A stretch of 64,000 nt of DNA from Azospirillum sp. OGB3 (lineage in GTDB: Bacteria; Pseudomonadota; Alphaproteobacteria; Azospirillales; Azospirillaceae), in NCBI RefSeq assembly GCF_014192915.1, contig NZ_JACHYN010000019.1:1-64000 (forward strand), in the 5' to 3' direction. The number at the start of each line of letters is the position of its first letter. The first letter of the stretch is position 1. Below, one piece after another: positions 1-7,302 of the stretch. Made by a program: the position numbers and the translations under genes. A model generated the notes under the pieces. That model worked only from the letters and a program-made list of their open reading frames with translations, ran no database searches and was not told the origin of the DNA.

Positions 1-138
1 TGCGCCATCGGCGAGGTCTCGGTCGGGCAGGTCATGCGCTCCATCACACCCTTCTACGGCGCCCTCTTCATCACCCTCCTCCTCGTCACCTACGTCCCAA
101 CCTTCTCCCTCTGGCTGCCCCACCTCCTCATGCGCTGA
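1..138 (+). CDS. TRAP transporter large permease (DctM family), C-terminal fragment
   Basis: The window opens inside this gene; only the last 45 codons before the TGA at 136-138 are visible. The fragment reads as one hydrophobic segment (ITPFYGALFITLLLVTYVP) and a short polar tail ending LWLPHLLMR. This is how DctM-type large permeases of TRAP transporters end, with a last helix and a Val-Pro-(Thr/Ala)-hydrophobic tail. DctM forms the transport channel that works with DctQ and a periplasmic DctP. The next genes handle hexuronates, so uptake of glucuronate or galacturonate is likely but inferred. The partners must lie upstream of the window. A strong hairpin follows directly, so this is the last gene of its operon. 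Confidence 0.7.
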   Translation, partial: CAIGEVSVGQVMRSITPFYGALFITLLLVTYVPTFSLWLPHLLMR

Positions 139-155
139 GGCCCATAGGGTCACGA

Positions 156-192
156 AAAAGGGCCGCGCCGGCATCCCCGGCGCGGCCCTTTT
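156..192. terminator. Bidirectional intrinsic terminator
   Basis: A perfect 16-bp stem (AAAAGGGCCGCGCCGG and its complement) encloses a five-base loop, with A-tract and T-tract flanks. It lies between the converging ends of the TRAP permease and the aldo-keto reductase, so it can stop transcription from both sides. Confidence 0.9.
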
Positions 193-210
193 CTGTTCGC
201 CTTTGACGGA

Positions 211-1251
211 TCAGCCTGCTTCGGCGTTCGAGGAGTTCTGCCACAGGTTCAGCCCGCCATCGATGGCGTGGCGGTCGATCTCCGCCAGCTCCTCCGGCGT
301 GAAGGCAGCGTTCTTCAGCGCGTCGAGCGAGTTGTCGAGCTGCTCCACGTTGCGGGCGCCGATCAGGGCGGAGGTCACCCGCGGGTCGCGCAGCACCCAG
401 GCGATGGCCATCTGGGCCAGCGTCTGGCCGCGCCGCTGGGCGATGGCGTCCAGGGCGCGCACCCGCTCCAGATTCTCCGGCGACAGGAAATGCGCCTTCA
501 GCGTGCCGCCCTTGGCGGCGCGGGCGTCGGTGGGCTGGCCGTTCAGGTACTTGGTGGTCAGCATGCCCTGGGCCAGCGGCGAGAAGGCGATGCAGCCCAT
601 CCCCGTCTCCTCCAGCGCGTCGAGCAGCCCGCCCTCGATCCAGCGGTTCAGCATCGAATAGGACGGCTGGTGGATCAGGCAGGGGGTGCCGAGGTCCTTG
701 AGGATCGCCGCCGCCCGCCGGGTCATCTCCGGCGAGTAGGAGGAGATGCCGACATAGAGCGCCTTGCCCTGCCGCACGGCGTGGTCGAGCGCGCCCATCG
801 TCTCCTCCAGCGGGGTGCGCGGATCGACGCGGTGCGAGTAGAAGATGTCCACATAGTCGAGCCCCATGCGCGTGAGGCTCTGGTCCAGGCTGGCCGTCAG
901 GTACTTGCGCGAGCCCCAGCTTCCGTAGGGGCCGGGCCACATGTCGTAGCCGGCCTTGGTAGAGACGATCAGCTCGTCGCGGTGGGCTTTGAAGTCGGTC
1001 GCCAGGACGCGCCCGAAATTCTCCTCCGCCGAGCCCGGCGGCGGGCCGTAGTTGTTGGCGAGGTCGAAATGGGTGACGCCGCGGTCGAAAGCCCGGCGCA
1101 GCACGGCGCGCCCGGTCTCGAACACATCAGTGCCGCCAAAATTCTGCCACAGCCCCAGCGAGATGGCCGGCAGGTCGAGCCCGCTCCGCCCGCTGCGGCG
1201 GTAGGTCATGCCCGTGTAGCGGGCCGGATCGGCGCGGTAGAGCGATTGCAT
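211..1251 (-). CDS. gpr: Aldo-keto reductase, Gpr/YghZ (L-glyceraldehyde-3-phosphate reductase) type
   Basis: This 346-residue protein has the length and sequence of the YghZ/Gpr branch of the aldo-keto reductases. Those NADPH enzymes reduce L-glyceraldehyde 3-phosphate and methylglyoxal. The catalytic tetrad is visible as D63, Y68 (ANNYGPPPGSAEE), K99 (STKAGYD) and H140 (FYSHR). The C-terminal cofactor-binding motif VTSALIGARNVEQL is present. The start is an ATG preceded by a GA-rich stretch. The gene is transcribed away from the GntR regulator on the same strand. Its promoter (1297-1324) carries the operator-like palindrome found at the uronate genes. Co-control with methylglyoxal synthase (2399-2833) suggests a role in methylglyoxal or triose detoxification. 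The family call is firm; the physiological substrate is inferred. Confidence 0.9.
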   Translation of the reverse strand: MQSLYRADPARYTGMTYRRSGRSGLDLPAISLGLWQNFGGTDVFETGRAVLRRAFDRGVTHFDLANNYGPPPGSAEENFGRVLATDFKAHRDELIVSTKAGYDMWPGPYGSWGSRKYLTASLDQSLTRMGLDYVDIFYSHRVDPRTPLEETMGALDHAVRQGKALYVGISSYSPEMTRRAAAILKDLGTPCLIHQPSYSMLNRWIEGGLLDALEETGMGCIAFSPLAQGMLTTKYLNGQPTDARAAKGGTLKAHFLSPENLERVRALDAIAQRRGQTLAQMAIAWVLRDPRVTSALIGARNVEQLDNSLDALKNAAFTPEELAEIDRHAIDGGLNLWQNSSNAEAG

Positions 1252-1294
1252 CGCGGTCTCCTGGCTGTCTTGCGCGGTGTTGGGAGGAAGGTGA

Positions 1295-1324
1295 CTGATA
1301 TATTAGAAATCAGCCACGGTCCAA
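1295..1324 (-). promoter_or_regulatory. Promoter with operator-like palindrome for the aldo-keto reductase
   Basis: On the minus strand TTGGAC (1319-1324) and TATATC (1297-1302) are 16 bp apart. The inverted repeat CTGAT-N9-ATCAG (1295-1313) covers the -10 and contains TGATATATTAG, matching the other four sites of this locus. Confidence 0.6.
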
Positions 1325-1346
1325 AGCCAAGTGCGCAGAGCAGCCT

Positions 1347-2141
1347 TCAGACCGGCTCGGCCTCGTCTTCGGAGGGGGCGGTGAAATAGAGCGGGTTGGC
1401 CTTCTGCGCGTCGGCGATGGTGACCTGGAGATAGTCCAGATGCAGGTCGATGGCCTTGGCCGCCGCCTCCGGGTCGTTGTTGGCGATGGCCTCGATGATG
1501 ACCGAATGCTCGGCGATCACGTCCGGTACGCGGCCCAGCACCGGCAGGGTCAGCAGGCGGTAGCGGTCCACCTGCACCTTCACCTGCTGCGTCAGGCTCC
1601 AGAATCCCGGATAGCCGGCGGTCTCCGCCAGCAGCGCGTGGAAGGTCTCGTCGGCCTGGTGGAAGCCATCGAAATTCTGGGCGGCCTCCATCTCGCGCTG
1701 GAGTTCCAGGTTGGCGCGCAGCTTGGCGATCTGGCTGCGGGTGGCGCGCTTGGCGGCGTAGCGGACGGTCGCCTCCTCCAGCGCCTTGCGGATGGCAATG
1801 GCTTCCGGCAGGGCGCCCAGCGGGATGCGGGAGACGAAGGTGCCCGATTGCGGGAAGATCTCGATCAGCCCCTCGTCCGCCAGACGCAGCACGGCCTCGC
1901 GCACCGGGGTGCGGCTGACGCCGTAGTCCTGGGCGATCACCTTCTCGGCGACCGGCTCGCCCGGCTTGCGGCGGAGCGACACGATCTCGTTGCGCAGGTC
2001 GCGGTAGATCGTGGCGGCCACGGTGGTGCCGCGCTGGGCCGGGCGGGCGAGCGCCGCCGCCGTACGGCGCCGGGTCCGCGTCCTGACGCCCTCGGCCTGT
2101 TCGGAATCCGCCGTCGATGTCTGCGCCGCCTTTTTCAACAC
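1347..2141 (-). CDS. GntR-family (FadR/FCD subfamily) transcriptional regulator of the uronate locus
   Basis: The 264-residue protein starts with GTG. A basic N-terminal tail (about 1-40) precedes a GntR winged helix (about 42-110, with VIAQDYGVSRTPVREAVLRL and a GTFVSR wing). A C-terminal FCD ligand domain follows (about 115-245, with ADETFHALL, EHSVIIEAI and HLDYLQ supplying likely metal-binding Asp/His). FCD regulators of this type (UxuR/ExuR and relatives) commonly bind sugar acids and repress catabolic genes. Five related palindromes overlap the -10 of its own promoter, of the reductase, mgsA and uxaC promoters, and of an orphan promoter at 6154. It is therefore the best candidate for the shared repressor. 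The ligand is probably a hexuronate or a pathway intermediate; this is inferred from the neighbours. Confidence 0.88.
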   Translation of the reverse strand: MLKKAAQTSTADSEQAEGVRTRTRRRTAAALARPAQRGTTVAATIYRDLRNEIVSLRRKPGEPVAEKVIAQDYGVSRTPVREAVLRLADEGLIEIFPQSGTFVSRIPLGALPEAIAIRKALEEATVRYAAKRATRSQIAKLRANLELQREMEAAQNFDGFHQADETFHALLAETAGYPGFWSLTQQVKVQVDRYRLLTLPVLGRVPDVIAEHSVIIEAIANNDPEAAAKAIDLHLDYLQVTIADAQKANPLYFTAPSEDEAEPV

Positions 2142-2234
2142 CCGCTCCTGCCAGGAAAATTCAGGGCGCCGGATCTCCGGGACACCGGCGTCGAACCCGC
2201 TGGTTCACGCCGCAGACGGTCCGCCCTTCATCGC

Positions 2235-2264
2235 AATATACTAATACCCGGCGGGGTGGGTCAA
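2235..2264 (-). promoter_or_regulatory. Promoter/operator of the GntR regulator gene (autoregulation)
   Basis: On the minus strand TTGACC (2259-2264) and TATATT (2235-2240) are separated by 18 bp. The sequence TATTAGTATATT at the -10 is one of the five operator-like sites, which implies autoregulation. Confidence 0.6.
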
Positions 2265-2323
2265 ACGCCTTGGCCCCGCGCGGCGCCCCGGTTCCGCGCC
2301 AGTTTGTCCCACCGGGAAGCGCG

Positions 2324-2353
2324 TTGCACCGCCTGTCAGTATACTAGTATATT
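2324..2353 (+). promoter_or_regulatory. Promoter/operator of methylglyoxal synthase
   Basis: TTGCAC (2324-2329) and TATATT (2348-2353) are 18 bp apart. A perfect 12-bp palindrome, TATACTAGTATA (2340-2351), overlaps the -10. The identical palindrome recurs at 6169-6180. Confidence 0.65.
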
Positions 2354-2398
2354 GACAAAAGCTCCACCGCAGAGCGCACAGCCGTAAGGACCGTCACC

Positions 2399-2833
2399 GT
2401 GGACCGCAAACGCATCGCCCTCGTCGCCCACGACGCCCGCAAGCCCGACCTGATCGGCTGGCTCGGCGCCAACATCCACGCGCTGGAGGGGAACGTCTTC
2501 TGGTCCACCGGCACCACCGGCCGATTAGTCCGGGAAGCCCATCCCCAACTGGACATCACCTCGCTGAAGAGCGGTCCGCTGGGCGGCGATCAGCAGATCG
2601 GCGCGATGATCGCGGAGGGCCGGATCGACCTGCTCGTCTTCTTCGTCGACCCGATGACCGCCCAGCCCCACGACGTGGACGTGAAAGCGCTGACCCGCCT
2701 CGCCACGCTCTACAACATCCCGATGGCCTGCAACGAGGCGACCGCCGACATGGTGATCTCCTCCCCCCTCTTCACCAGCGGCTACCGCCCGCGGGCCGTG
2801 GACTTCGCCGCCCACGATTCGCGCCGCCTCTGA
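2399..2833 (+). CDS. mgsA: Methylglyoxal synthase
   Basis: MgsA converts dihydroxyacetone phosphate to methylglyoxal and phosphate in the cytoplasm, a bypass that relieves triose-phosphate overload. The 144-residue protein is close to the usual 150. Its family landmarks are VAHDARK (H11), the phosphate-binding STGTTG loop (about 36-41), SGPLGGDQQIGAMI with catalytic D64, and HDVDVKALTRLA with H91. The GTG start follows GTAAGGA at a good distance; no ATG gives the full N-terminus. The gene stands between the regulator and uxaC and has its own promoter with an operator-like palindrome. Placing a methylglyoxal producer under what looks like a uronate repressor is unusual. It suggests that triose phosphate from KDPG cleavage is vented this way when uronate floods in. 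Confidence 0.93.
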   Translation: MDRKRIALVAHDARKPDLIGWLGANIHALEGNVFWSTGTTGRLVREAHPQLDITSLKSGPLGGDQQIGAMIAEGRIDLLVFFVDPMTAQPHDVDVKALTRLATLYNIPMACNEATADMVISSPLFTSGYRPRAVDFAAHDSRRL

Positions 2834-2895
2834 ACGGCCTCCCTCTTGAATTGCGCGCAGCGCCGACTGAATTGTAGGCGGGACGCACAAAGTGC

Positions 2896-2925
2896 TTGCA
2901 TCCGGAACTGATATATTAATATATT
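2896..2925 (+). promoter_or_regulatory. Promoter/operator of uxaC
   Basis: TTGCAT (2896-2901) and TATATT (2920-2925) are 18 bp apart. A perfect 14-bp palindrome, ATATATTAATATAT (2911-2924), overlaps the -10. The geometry matches the mgsA promoter. Confidence 0.65.
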
Positions 2926-3032
2926 CCGTCATGCGGGGCACGACCGGCGCGGGCACCACGCGCCACACCCGAACCACCCATTCAAATGGGCACCGGACCC
3001 CCGTCCGGCATCCCTTTATCCGGAGATGAGCG

Positions 3033-4436
3033 ATGCTCCACCCCGACCGCCTCTTCCCCAGCGATCCCACGCAGCGCGACATCGCGCGTCGGCTGTACGC
3101 GGAGGTGGGCCACCTGCCGATCATCAGCCCGCACGGCCACACGGACCCGTCCTGGTTCGCCAAGAACGAGGCGTTCCCGAACCCGGCGTCGCTGTTCGTG
3201 GTGCCCGACCATTACGCCTTCCGCATGCTCTACAGCCAGGGCGTGACGATGGAGAGCCTGGGCGTGCCGCGCAAGGACGGCGGGGCGGTGGAGAGCGATC
3301 CCCGCAAGATTTGGCGCCAGCTCGCCCAGAACTGGCACCTGTTCCGCGGCACCCCGACGCGCATGTGGCTCGACCACGCCTTCGAGACGGTGTTCGGCGT
3401 GACGGAGCGGCTGAGCGGGGCCAGCGCCGACCGCATCTTCGACCAGATCGACGCCTGCCTGCAGAAGCCGGACTTCCTGCCGCGCGCCCTGTTCGAGCGC
3501 TTCAACATCGAGCTGCTGGCGACCACCGAGTCCCCGCTCGACACGCTGGAGCATCACCGCGCCATCCGCGAGAGCGGCTGGACGGGTCGCGTCATCACCG
3601 CCTTCCGCCCCGACCCGGTCGTCGACCCGGAGTTCGAGGGCTTCCAGGCCAACGTCGAGACGCTTGGCGCGCTGTCCGGTGAGAACACCGGCACCTGGGC
3701 CGGCTACCTCGCCGCCCTGCGCAACCGCCGCCAGTATTTCAAGGAGGTCGGCGGCGCCACCTCGACCGATCACGGCCACGCCACGGCGACCACCGCCGAT
3801 CTGTCGGACGCCGACGCCGAGCGGCTGTTCGAGAAGGCGCTGCGCGGCACCATCACGGCGGCCGAGGCGGAGATCTTCCGCGGCCAGATGCTGACCGAGA
3901 TGGCCAAGATGAGCCTGGACGACGGGCTGGTCATGCAGATCCACCCCGGCAGCTTCCGCAACCACAACCCGGGCGTCTTCGAGCGCTTCGGCCGCGACAA
4001 GGGCGCCGACATCCCGACCGGCACCGAGTATGTGCGGGCGCTGAAGCCGCTGCTCGACCGCGTCGGCAACGAGCGCGACCTGACCATCATCCTGTTCACG
4101 CTCGACGAGACCAGCTACGCCCGCGAGCTGGCGCCGCTGGCCGGCCATTACCCGGCGCTGCGCGTCGGCCCGGCCTGGTGGTTCCACGACAGCCCCGAGG
4201 GCATGCGCCGCTACCGCGAGATGATCACGGAGACGGCGGGCTTCTACAACACGGTCGGCTTCAACGACGACACGCGCGCCTTCTGTTCCATCCCGGCCCG
4301 TCACGACGTGGCCCGCCGCGTGGACTGCGCCTTCCTGGCCCGCCTCGTCGCCGAGCACCGGCTGGAGGAGGACGAGGCCGCGGAGTTGGCGGTGGATCTC
4401 GCCTACACCCTGGCGAAGAAGGCGTACAAGCTCTGA
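3033..4436 (+). CDS. uxaC: Glucuronate isomerase (uronate isomerase)
   Basis: UxaC isomerises D-glucuronate to D-fructuronate and D-galacturonate to D-tagaturonate, the first step of the Ashwell pathway. The 467-residue protein has the normal family length. It starts with the typical LHPDRLFPSDPTQRDIAR and has the metal-binding HxH motif of the amidohydrolase superfamily at H34/H36 (ISPHGHTDPSWF). Other conserved segments are VMQIHPGSFRNHN, GPAWWFHDSPEGM and the end motif YTLAKKAYKL. The ATG at 3033 follows a GGAGATG-like ribosome site. It is the first gene of a uxaC-uxaA unit driven from the promoter at 2896. The tagaturonate/fructuronate reductase and KDG kinase are not in this window. Confidence 0.96.
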   Translation: MLHPDRLFPSDPTQRDIARRLYAEVGHLPIISPHGHTDPSWFAKNEAFPNPASLFVVPDHYAFRMLYSQGVTMESLGVPRKDGGAVESDPRKIWRQLAQNWHLFRGTPTRMWLDHAFETVFGVTERLSGASADRIFDQIDACLQKPDFLPRALFERFNIELLATTESPLDTLEHHRAIRESGWTGRVITAFRPDPVVDPEFEGFQANVETLGALSGENTGTWAGYLAALRNRRQYFKEVGGATSTDHGHATATTADLSDADAERLFEKALRGTITAAEAEIFRGQMLTEMAKMSLDDGLVMQIHPGSFRNHNPGVFERFGRDKGADIPTGTEYVRALKPLLDRVGNERDLTIILFTLDETSYARELAPLAGHYPALRVGPAWWFHDSPEGMRRYREMITETAGFYNTVGFNDDTRAFCSIPARHDVARRVDCAFLARLVAEHRLEEDEAAELAVDLAYTLAKKAYKL

Positions 4437-4450
4437 CCGGAGCCTGACGA

Positions 4451-4605
4451 CAGCCCCTCTCCCGCCCCGGGAGAGGGTGCCCGCGGAGCGGGCGGGTGAG
4501 GGTACAGCCAAGGATCAAAGTCTCCATCCTTGCCGGCACCCTCACCCTCCCGCCGCCCGCGGCGGGCCCCTCCCTCTCCCGGGACGGGAAAGGGGATCTT
4601 CAGGA
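4451..4605. repeat. GC-rich extragenic palindromic repeat between uxaC and uxaA
   Basis: The spacer holds two facing copies of a motif built on CCCCTCTCCC...GGGAGAGGG and GCGGGCGGGTGAGGG, so the whole interval can fold back on itself. It separates two genes that otherwise form one operon. Related GC-rich elements occur at 8078, 30854 and 52197. Confidence 0.6.
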
Positions 4606-4619
4606 AAAGGACCATCACC

Positions 4620-6143
4620 ATGGCATCGCTGACCATCCGCCTGCATCCCGCGGACAACGTCGTCGTTGCCGGCGCCGACCTGCCGGAGGGCACCACCCTG
4701 CCCGACACCGGCGTCGTCGCCCGGACCACGATTCCCTCCGGCCACAAGGTCGCGGTGCAGGCCATCGCGGTCGGCGAGCCGGTGCGCAAGTACAACCAGG
4801 TCATCGGCTTCGCGACCGCGCCCATCGCGCCGGGCGACCATGTCCATGTCCACAACATCGGCGTGGGCGACAGCTTCGAGCGCGATTACGCCTTCGGCGC
4901 CGACGTCCACCCCACCGACCTCCTTCCGGAGGCGGAGCGCGCCACCTTCCAGGGCATCGTCCGCCCGGACGGGCGCGTGGCGACCCGCAACTACATCGGC
5001 ATCCTGACCACGGTGAACTGCTCGGCCACCGCCGCGCGGATGATCGCCGACCAGTTCCGCGGCGACGCGCTGGCCGCCTACCCCAACATCGACGGGGTGG
5101 TCGCGCTGACCCACGCCTACGGCTGCGGCATGGGCTCGCAGGGCGACGCCATCGACGCGCTGCGCCGGACCATCGCCGGCTACGCCCGCCACCCGAACTT
5201 CGCCGCGGTGCTGGTGCTCGGCCTCGGCTGCGAGGTCAACCAGATCGACAAGCTGGTCGAGGTCGAGGGGCTGACCGTCGGCGACACCCTGCAGACGCTG
5301 GCGATCCAGGAGAGCGGCGGCACCGCCGCCACCGTGCGGGCGAGCGTGGAGCGCGTCCGCGCGCTGCTGCCCCGCGTCAACGACGTGACGCGCGAGACCG
5401 TGCCGGCCAGCCACCTGATCCTGGCGCTGCAATGCGGAGGGTCGGACGGCTATTCAGGAATCACCGCCAACCCGGCACTGGGCCACGCCGTTGACCTGCT
5501 GATCCGCAACGGCGGCACCGCGGTGCTGAGCGAGACGCCGGAGGTCTACGGCGCCGAGCATCTGCTGACCCGCCGCGCCGTCAGCCCGGCGGTCGGCGAG
5601 ACGCTGGTCGAGCGCATCCGCTGGTGGGAGGACTACACCAGCCGCACCGGCGGCGAGATGAACAACAACCCGTCGCCCGGCAACAAGAAGGGCGGCCTGA
5701 CCACCATCCTGGAGAAGTCGCTGGGCGCCGTCGCCAAGGCCGGCACGACCAACCTCGTCGAGGTGGTGCGCTACGCCGAGCCGATCACCGGGCCGGGCCT
5801 CGTCTTCATGGACACGCCGGGCTATGACCCGGTTTCGGCCACCGGACAGGTGGCGGGCGGCGCCAACGTGCTGTGCTTCACCACGGGCCGCGGCTCCGTC
5901 TTCGGCTGCAAGCCGACGCCCTCGCTGAAGCTCGCCACCAACACGCCGCTCTACCGCAAGATGACCGACGACATGGACATCGACTGCGGCCCCATCGCCA
6001 CCGGCGACGCCACCATCGAGGAGGTCGGGCGGGCGATCTTCCAGCTCATCCTCGACACCGCGTCGGGCCGGAAGACCAAGAGCGAGGAGCTGGGCTTCGG
6101 CTCCGACGAGTTCACGCCCTGGCAGATGGGAGCCGTCATGTGA
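4620..6143 (+). CDS. uxaA: Altronate dehydratase (UxaA family)
   Basis: This 507-residue UxaA/GarD-family protein would dehydrate D-altronate to 2-keto-3-deoxygluconate. It has both parts of the long form. An N-terminal SAF domain (about 1-95, VHVHNIGV) is followed by the catalytic domain with GYVRPDGR-like GIVRPDGRVATRNYIG, THAYGCGM and LGLGCEVNQ. The conserved ending is EFTPWQMGAVM. Cysteines in CGM, GCE, LQCGGSDG and FGCKPTPS are candidates for iron binding. The ATG at 4620 follows AGGAAAAGGA; an upstream in-frame ATG would add 30 low-complexity residues from the repeat. Galactarate dehydratase is the main alternative, but the pairing with uxaC favours altronate. Confidence 0.92.
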   Translation: MASLTIRLHPADNVVVAGADLPEGTTLPDTGVVARTTIPSGHKVAVQAIAVGEPVRKYNQVIGFATAPIAPGDHVHVHNIGVGDSFERDYAFGADVHPTDLLPEAERATFQGIVRPDGRVATRNYIGILTTVNCSATAARMIADQFRGDALAAYPNIDGVVALTHAYGCGMGSQGDAIDALRRTIAGYARHPNFAAVLVLGLGCEVNQIDKLVEVEGLTVGDTLQTLAIQESGGTAATVRASVERVRALLPRVNDVTRETVPASHLILALQCGGSDGYSGITANPALGHAVDLLIRNGGTAVLSETPEVYGAEHLLTRRAVSPAVGETLVERIRWWEDYTSRTGGEMNNNPSPGNKKGGLTTILEKSLGAVAKAGTTNLVEVVRYAEPITGPGLVFMDTPGYDPVSATGQVAGGANVLCFTTGRGSVFGCKPTPSLKLATNTPLYRKMTDDMDIDCGPIATGDATIEEVGRAIFQLILDTASGRKTKSEELGFGSDEFTPWQMGAVM

Positions 6144-6153
6144 GCGAAAGGGC

Positions 6154-6182
6154 TTGCGCCAAGAGTGATATACTAGTATAAG
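6154..6182 (+). promoter_or_regulatory. Orphan promoter with a GntR operator-like site downstream of uxaA
   Basis: TTGCGC (6154-6159) and TATAAG (6177-6182) are 17 bp apart. The perfect palindrome TATACTAGTATA (6169-6180), identical to the mgsA site, overlaps the -10. The promoter points right into an interval without a convincing gene that ends in a terminator at 6274-6304. Confidence 0.5.
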
Positions 6183-6187
6183 TGTTT

Positions 6188-6304
6188 TCGTTCGGTTATC
6201 CTTTGAAACCCAGTCGGCAGGCCGCGCCATGCGCGTGGTTCCGCCGAGTGACGTTTCTCCAAAGTGCGACTTCAGACCGCCGGGGCACGCTCCGGCGGTC
6301 TTTT
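6188..6304 (+). ncRNA. Candidate small RNA under the uronate operator
   Basis: A transcript from the promoter at 6154-6182 would start near 6188 and end at the intrinsic terminator 6274-6304, giving about 115 nucleotides. No open reading frame in this interval has a good ribosome site. The 3' part would be antisense to the last codons of the neighbouring LysR gene. This is an inference from promoter, operator and terminator spacing only; it may instead be the relic of a lost gene. Confidence 0.25.
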
Positions 6305-7186
6305 CTTTCCAGGGTCCGGCGACCCGGCCGCGGCGCGCAGCCAGTCGCGGAAAACGGTGAAGCCCGGCTCCCGGTGCCGCGCCGGCCGCGAAACCAGATA
6401 CCACGCCCGCCCCATCGGCACGGCCAGAGCGAAGGGCGTGACCAGCCGGCCCGCCGCCAGATCGTCGGCGATGTAGAGCCGCGCCCCCAGCGCCACCCCC
6501 ACCCCGTCCGCCGCCGCCTGCAAGGTCATGGCGTAGCTGCCGAAGGACAGCCCCTTCGAGGCCGGCGGCGACAGCCCCGCCGAGGCGAACCAGTGCGGCC
6601 AGTCGTCCGCCCAGTGCGACACCGACAGCAGCGTCGCCGACAGCAGATCCTCCGGACGGCGCAGGCTCCGCGCCAGGGCCGGCGCGCAGACCGGCAGCAT
6701 GTCGGCGGTGAACAGCTCCTCCACCTCGTAACCCGGCCAATGCCCGTCGCCCAGCAGCAGGGCGCAGGTCCAGTCCTCGCGGATCGGCGCGCCGGCGCCG
6801 CCGGTGGCGATGCGAACCTCCACATCAGGGTGGCTCTCGTGGAAGGCCGACAGGCGCGGGATCAGCCAGCGCACCGCGAAGGTGGCGCCCACCCCCAGCG
6901 TCAGCACCGGACCGTCGCGCATGGCGGCGACCCGCTCGACGCTGTCCGCGATCGCGTCGAAGGCGCCGGTCAGGCCGGGTTGCAGCGCCCGCCCGCGGTC
7001 GGTCAGCTCCAGCGCGTTGGCCCGCCGCTCGAACAGCGGGAAGCCCATGCGCTCCTCCAGCAGGCGCACCATGCGGCTGACCGCGGCCTGCGAGACGTTC
7101 AACTCGCCCGCCGCCCCGGTGAAGCTGCCGTGCCGGGCCGCGGCCTCGAACGCCCGCAAGGCGTTCAGCGATGGCAGGCGCCGCAT
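6272..7186 (-). CDS. LysR-family transcriptional regulator (GcvA-like)
   Basis: The 304-residue regulator begins MRRLPSLNALRAFEAAARHGSF, typical of GcvA-like LysR proteins. It has a helix-turn-helix at about 20-45 (GAAGELNVSQAAVSRMVRLLE) and a substrate-binding domain from about 85 to 290. The chosen ATG at 7186 has GGAGGAGGGG just upstream; an in-frame ATG seven codons earlier lacks such a site. It is transcribed divergently from the TSUP permease with about 117 bp between starts, so that permease is its most likely target. Its stop codon lies inside the terminator stem 6274-6304. Confidence 0.88.
   Translation of the reverse strand: MRRLPSLNALRAFEAAARHGSFTGAAGELNVSQAAVSRMVRLLEERMGFPLFERRANALELTDRGRALQPGLTGAFDAIADSVERVAAMRDGPVLTLGVGATFAVRWLIPRLSAFHESHPDVEVRIATGGAGAPIREDWTCALLLGDGHWPGYEVEELFTADMLPVCAPALARSLRRPEDLLSATLLSVSHWADDWPHWFASAGLSPPASKGLSFGSYAMTLQAAADGVGVALGARLYIADDLAAGRLVTPFALAVPMGRAWYLVSRPARHREPGFTVFRDWLRAAAGSPDPGKKRPPERAPAV
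6274..6304. terminator. Intrinsic terminator at the 3' end of the LysR gene and the orphan transcript
   Basis: The stem AGACCGCCGG/CCGGCGGTCT has an 8-base loop and a T-run on the plus strand. The T-run favours termination of rightward transcripts, that is those from the orphan promoter at 6154. Confidence 0.75.
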
Positions 7187-7302
7187 CCGATCCCCTCCTC
7201 CACGCACCCCAACATTTCCTGGGGGTCAGCATCAGACAATCCCGTTTGCGGGGCAAGCGCGCCAGGGGCATGATGCCGTCCACAGCCAAAGAAAACTTTC
7301 GG

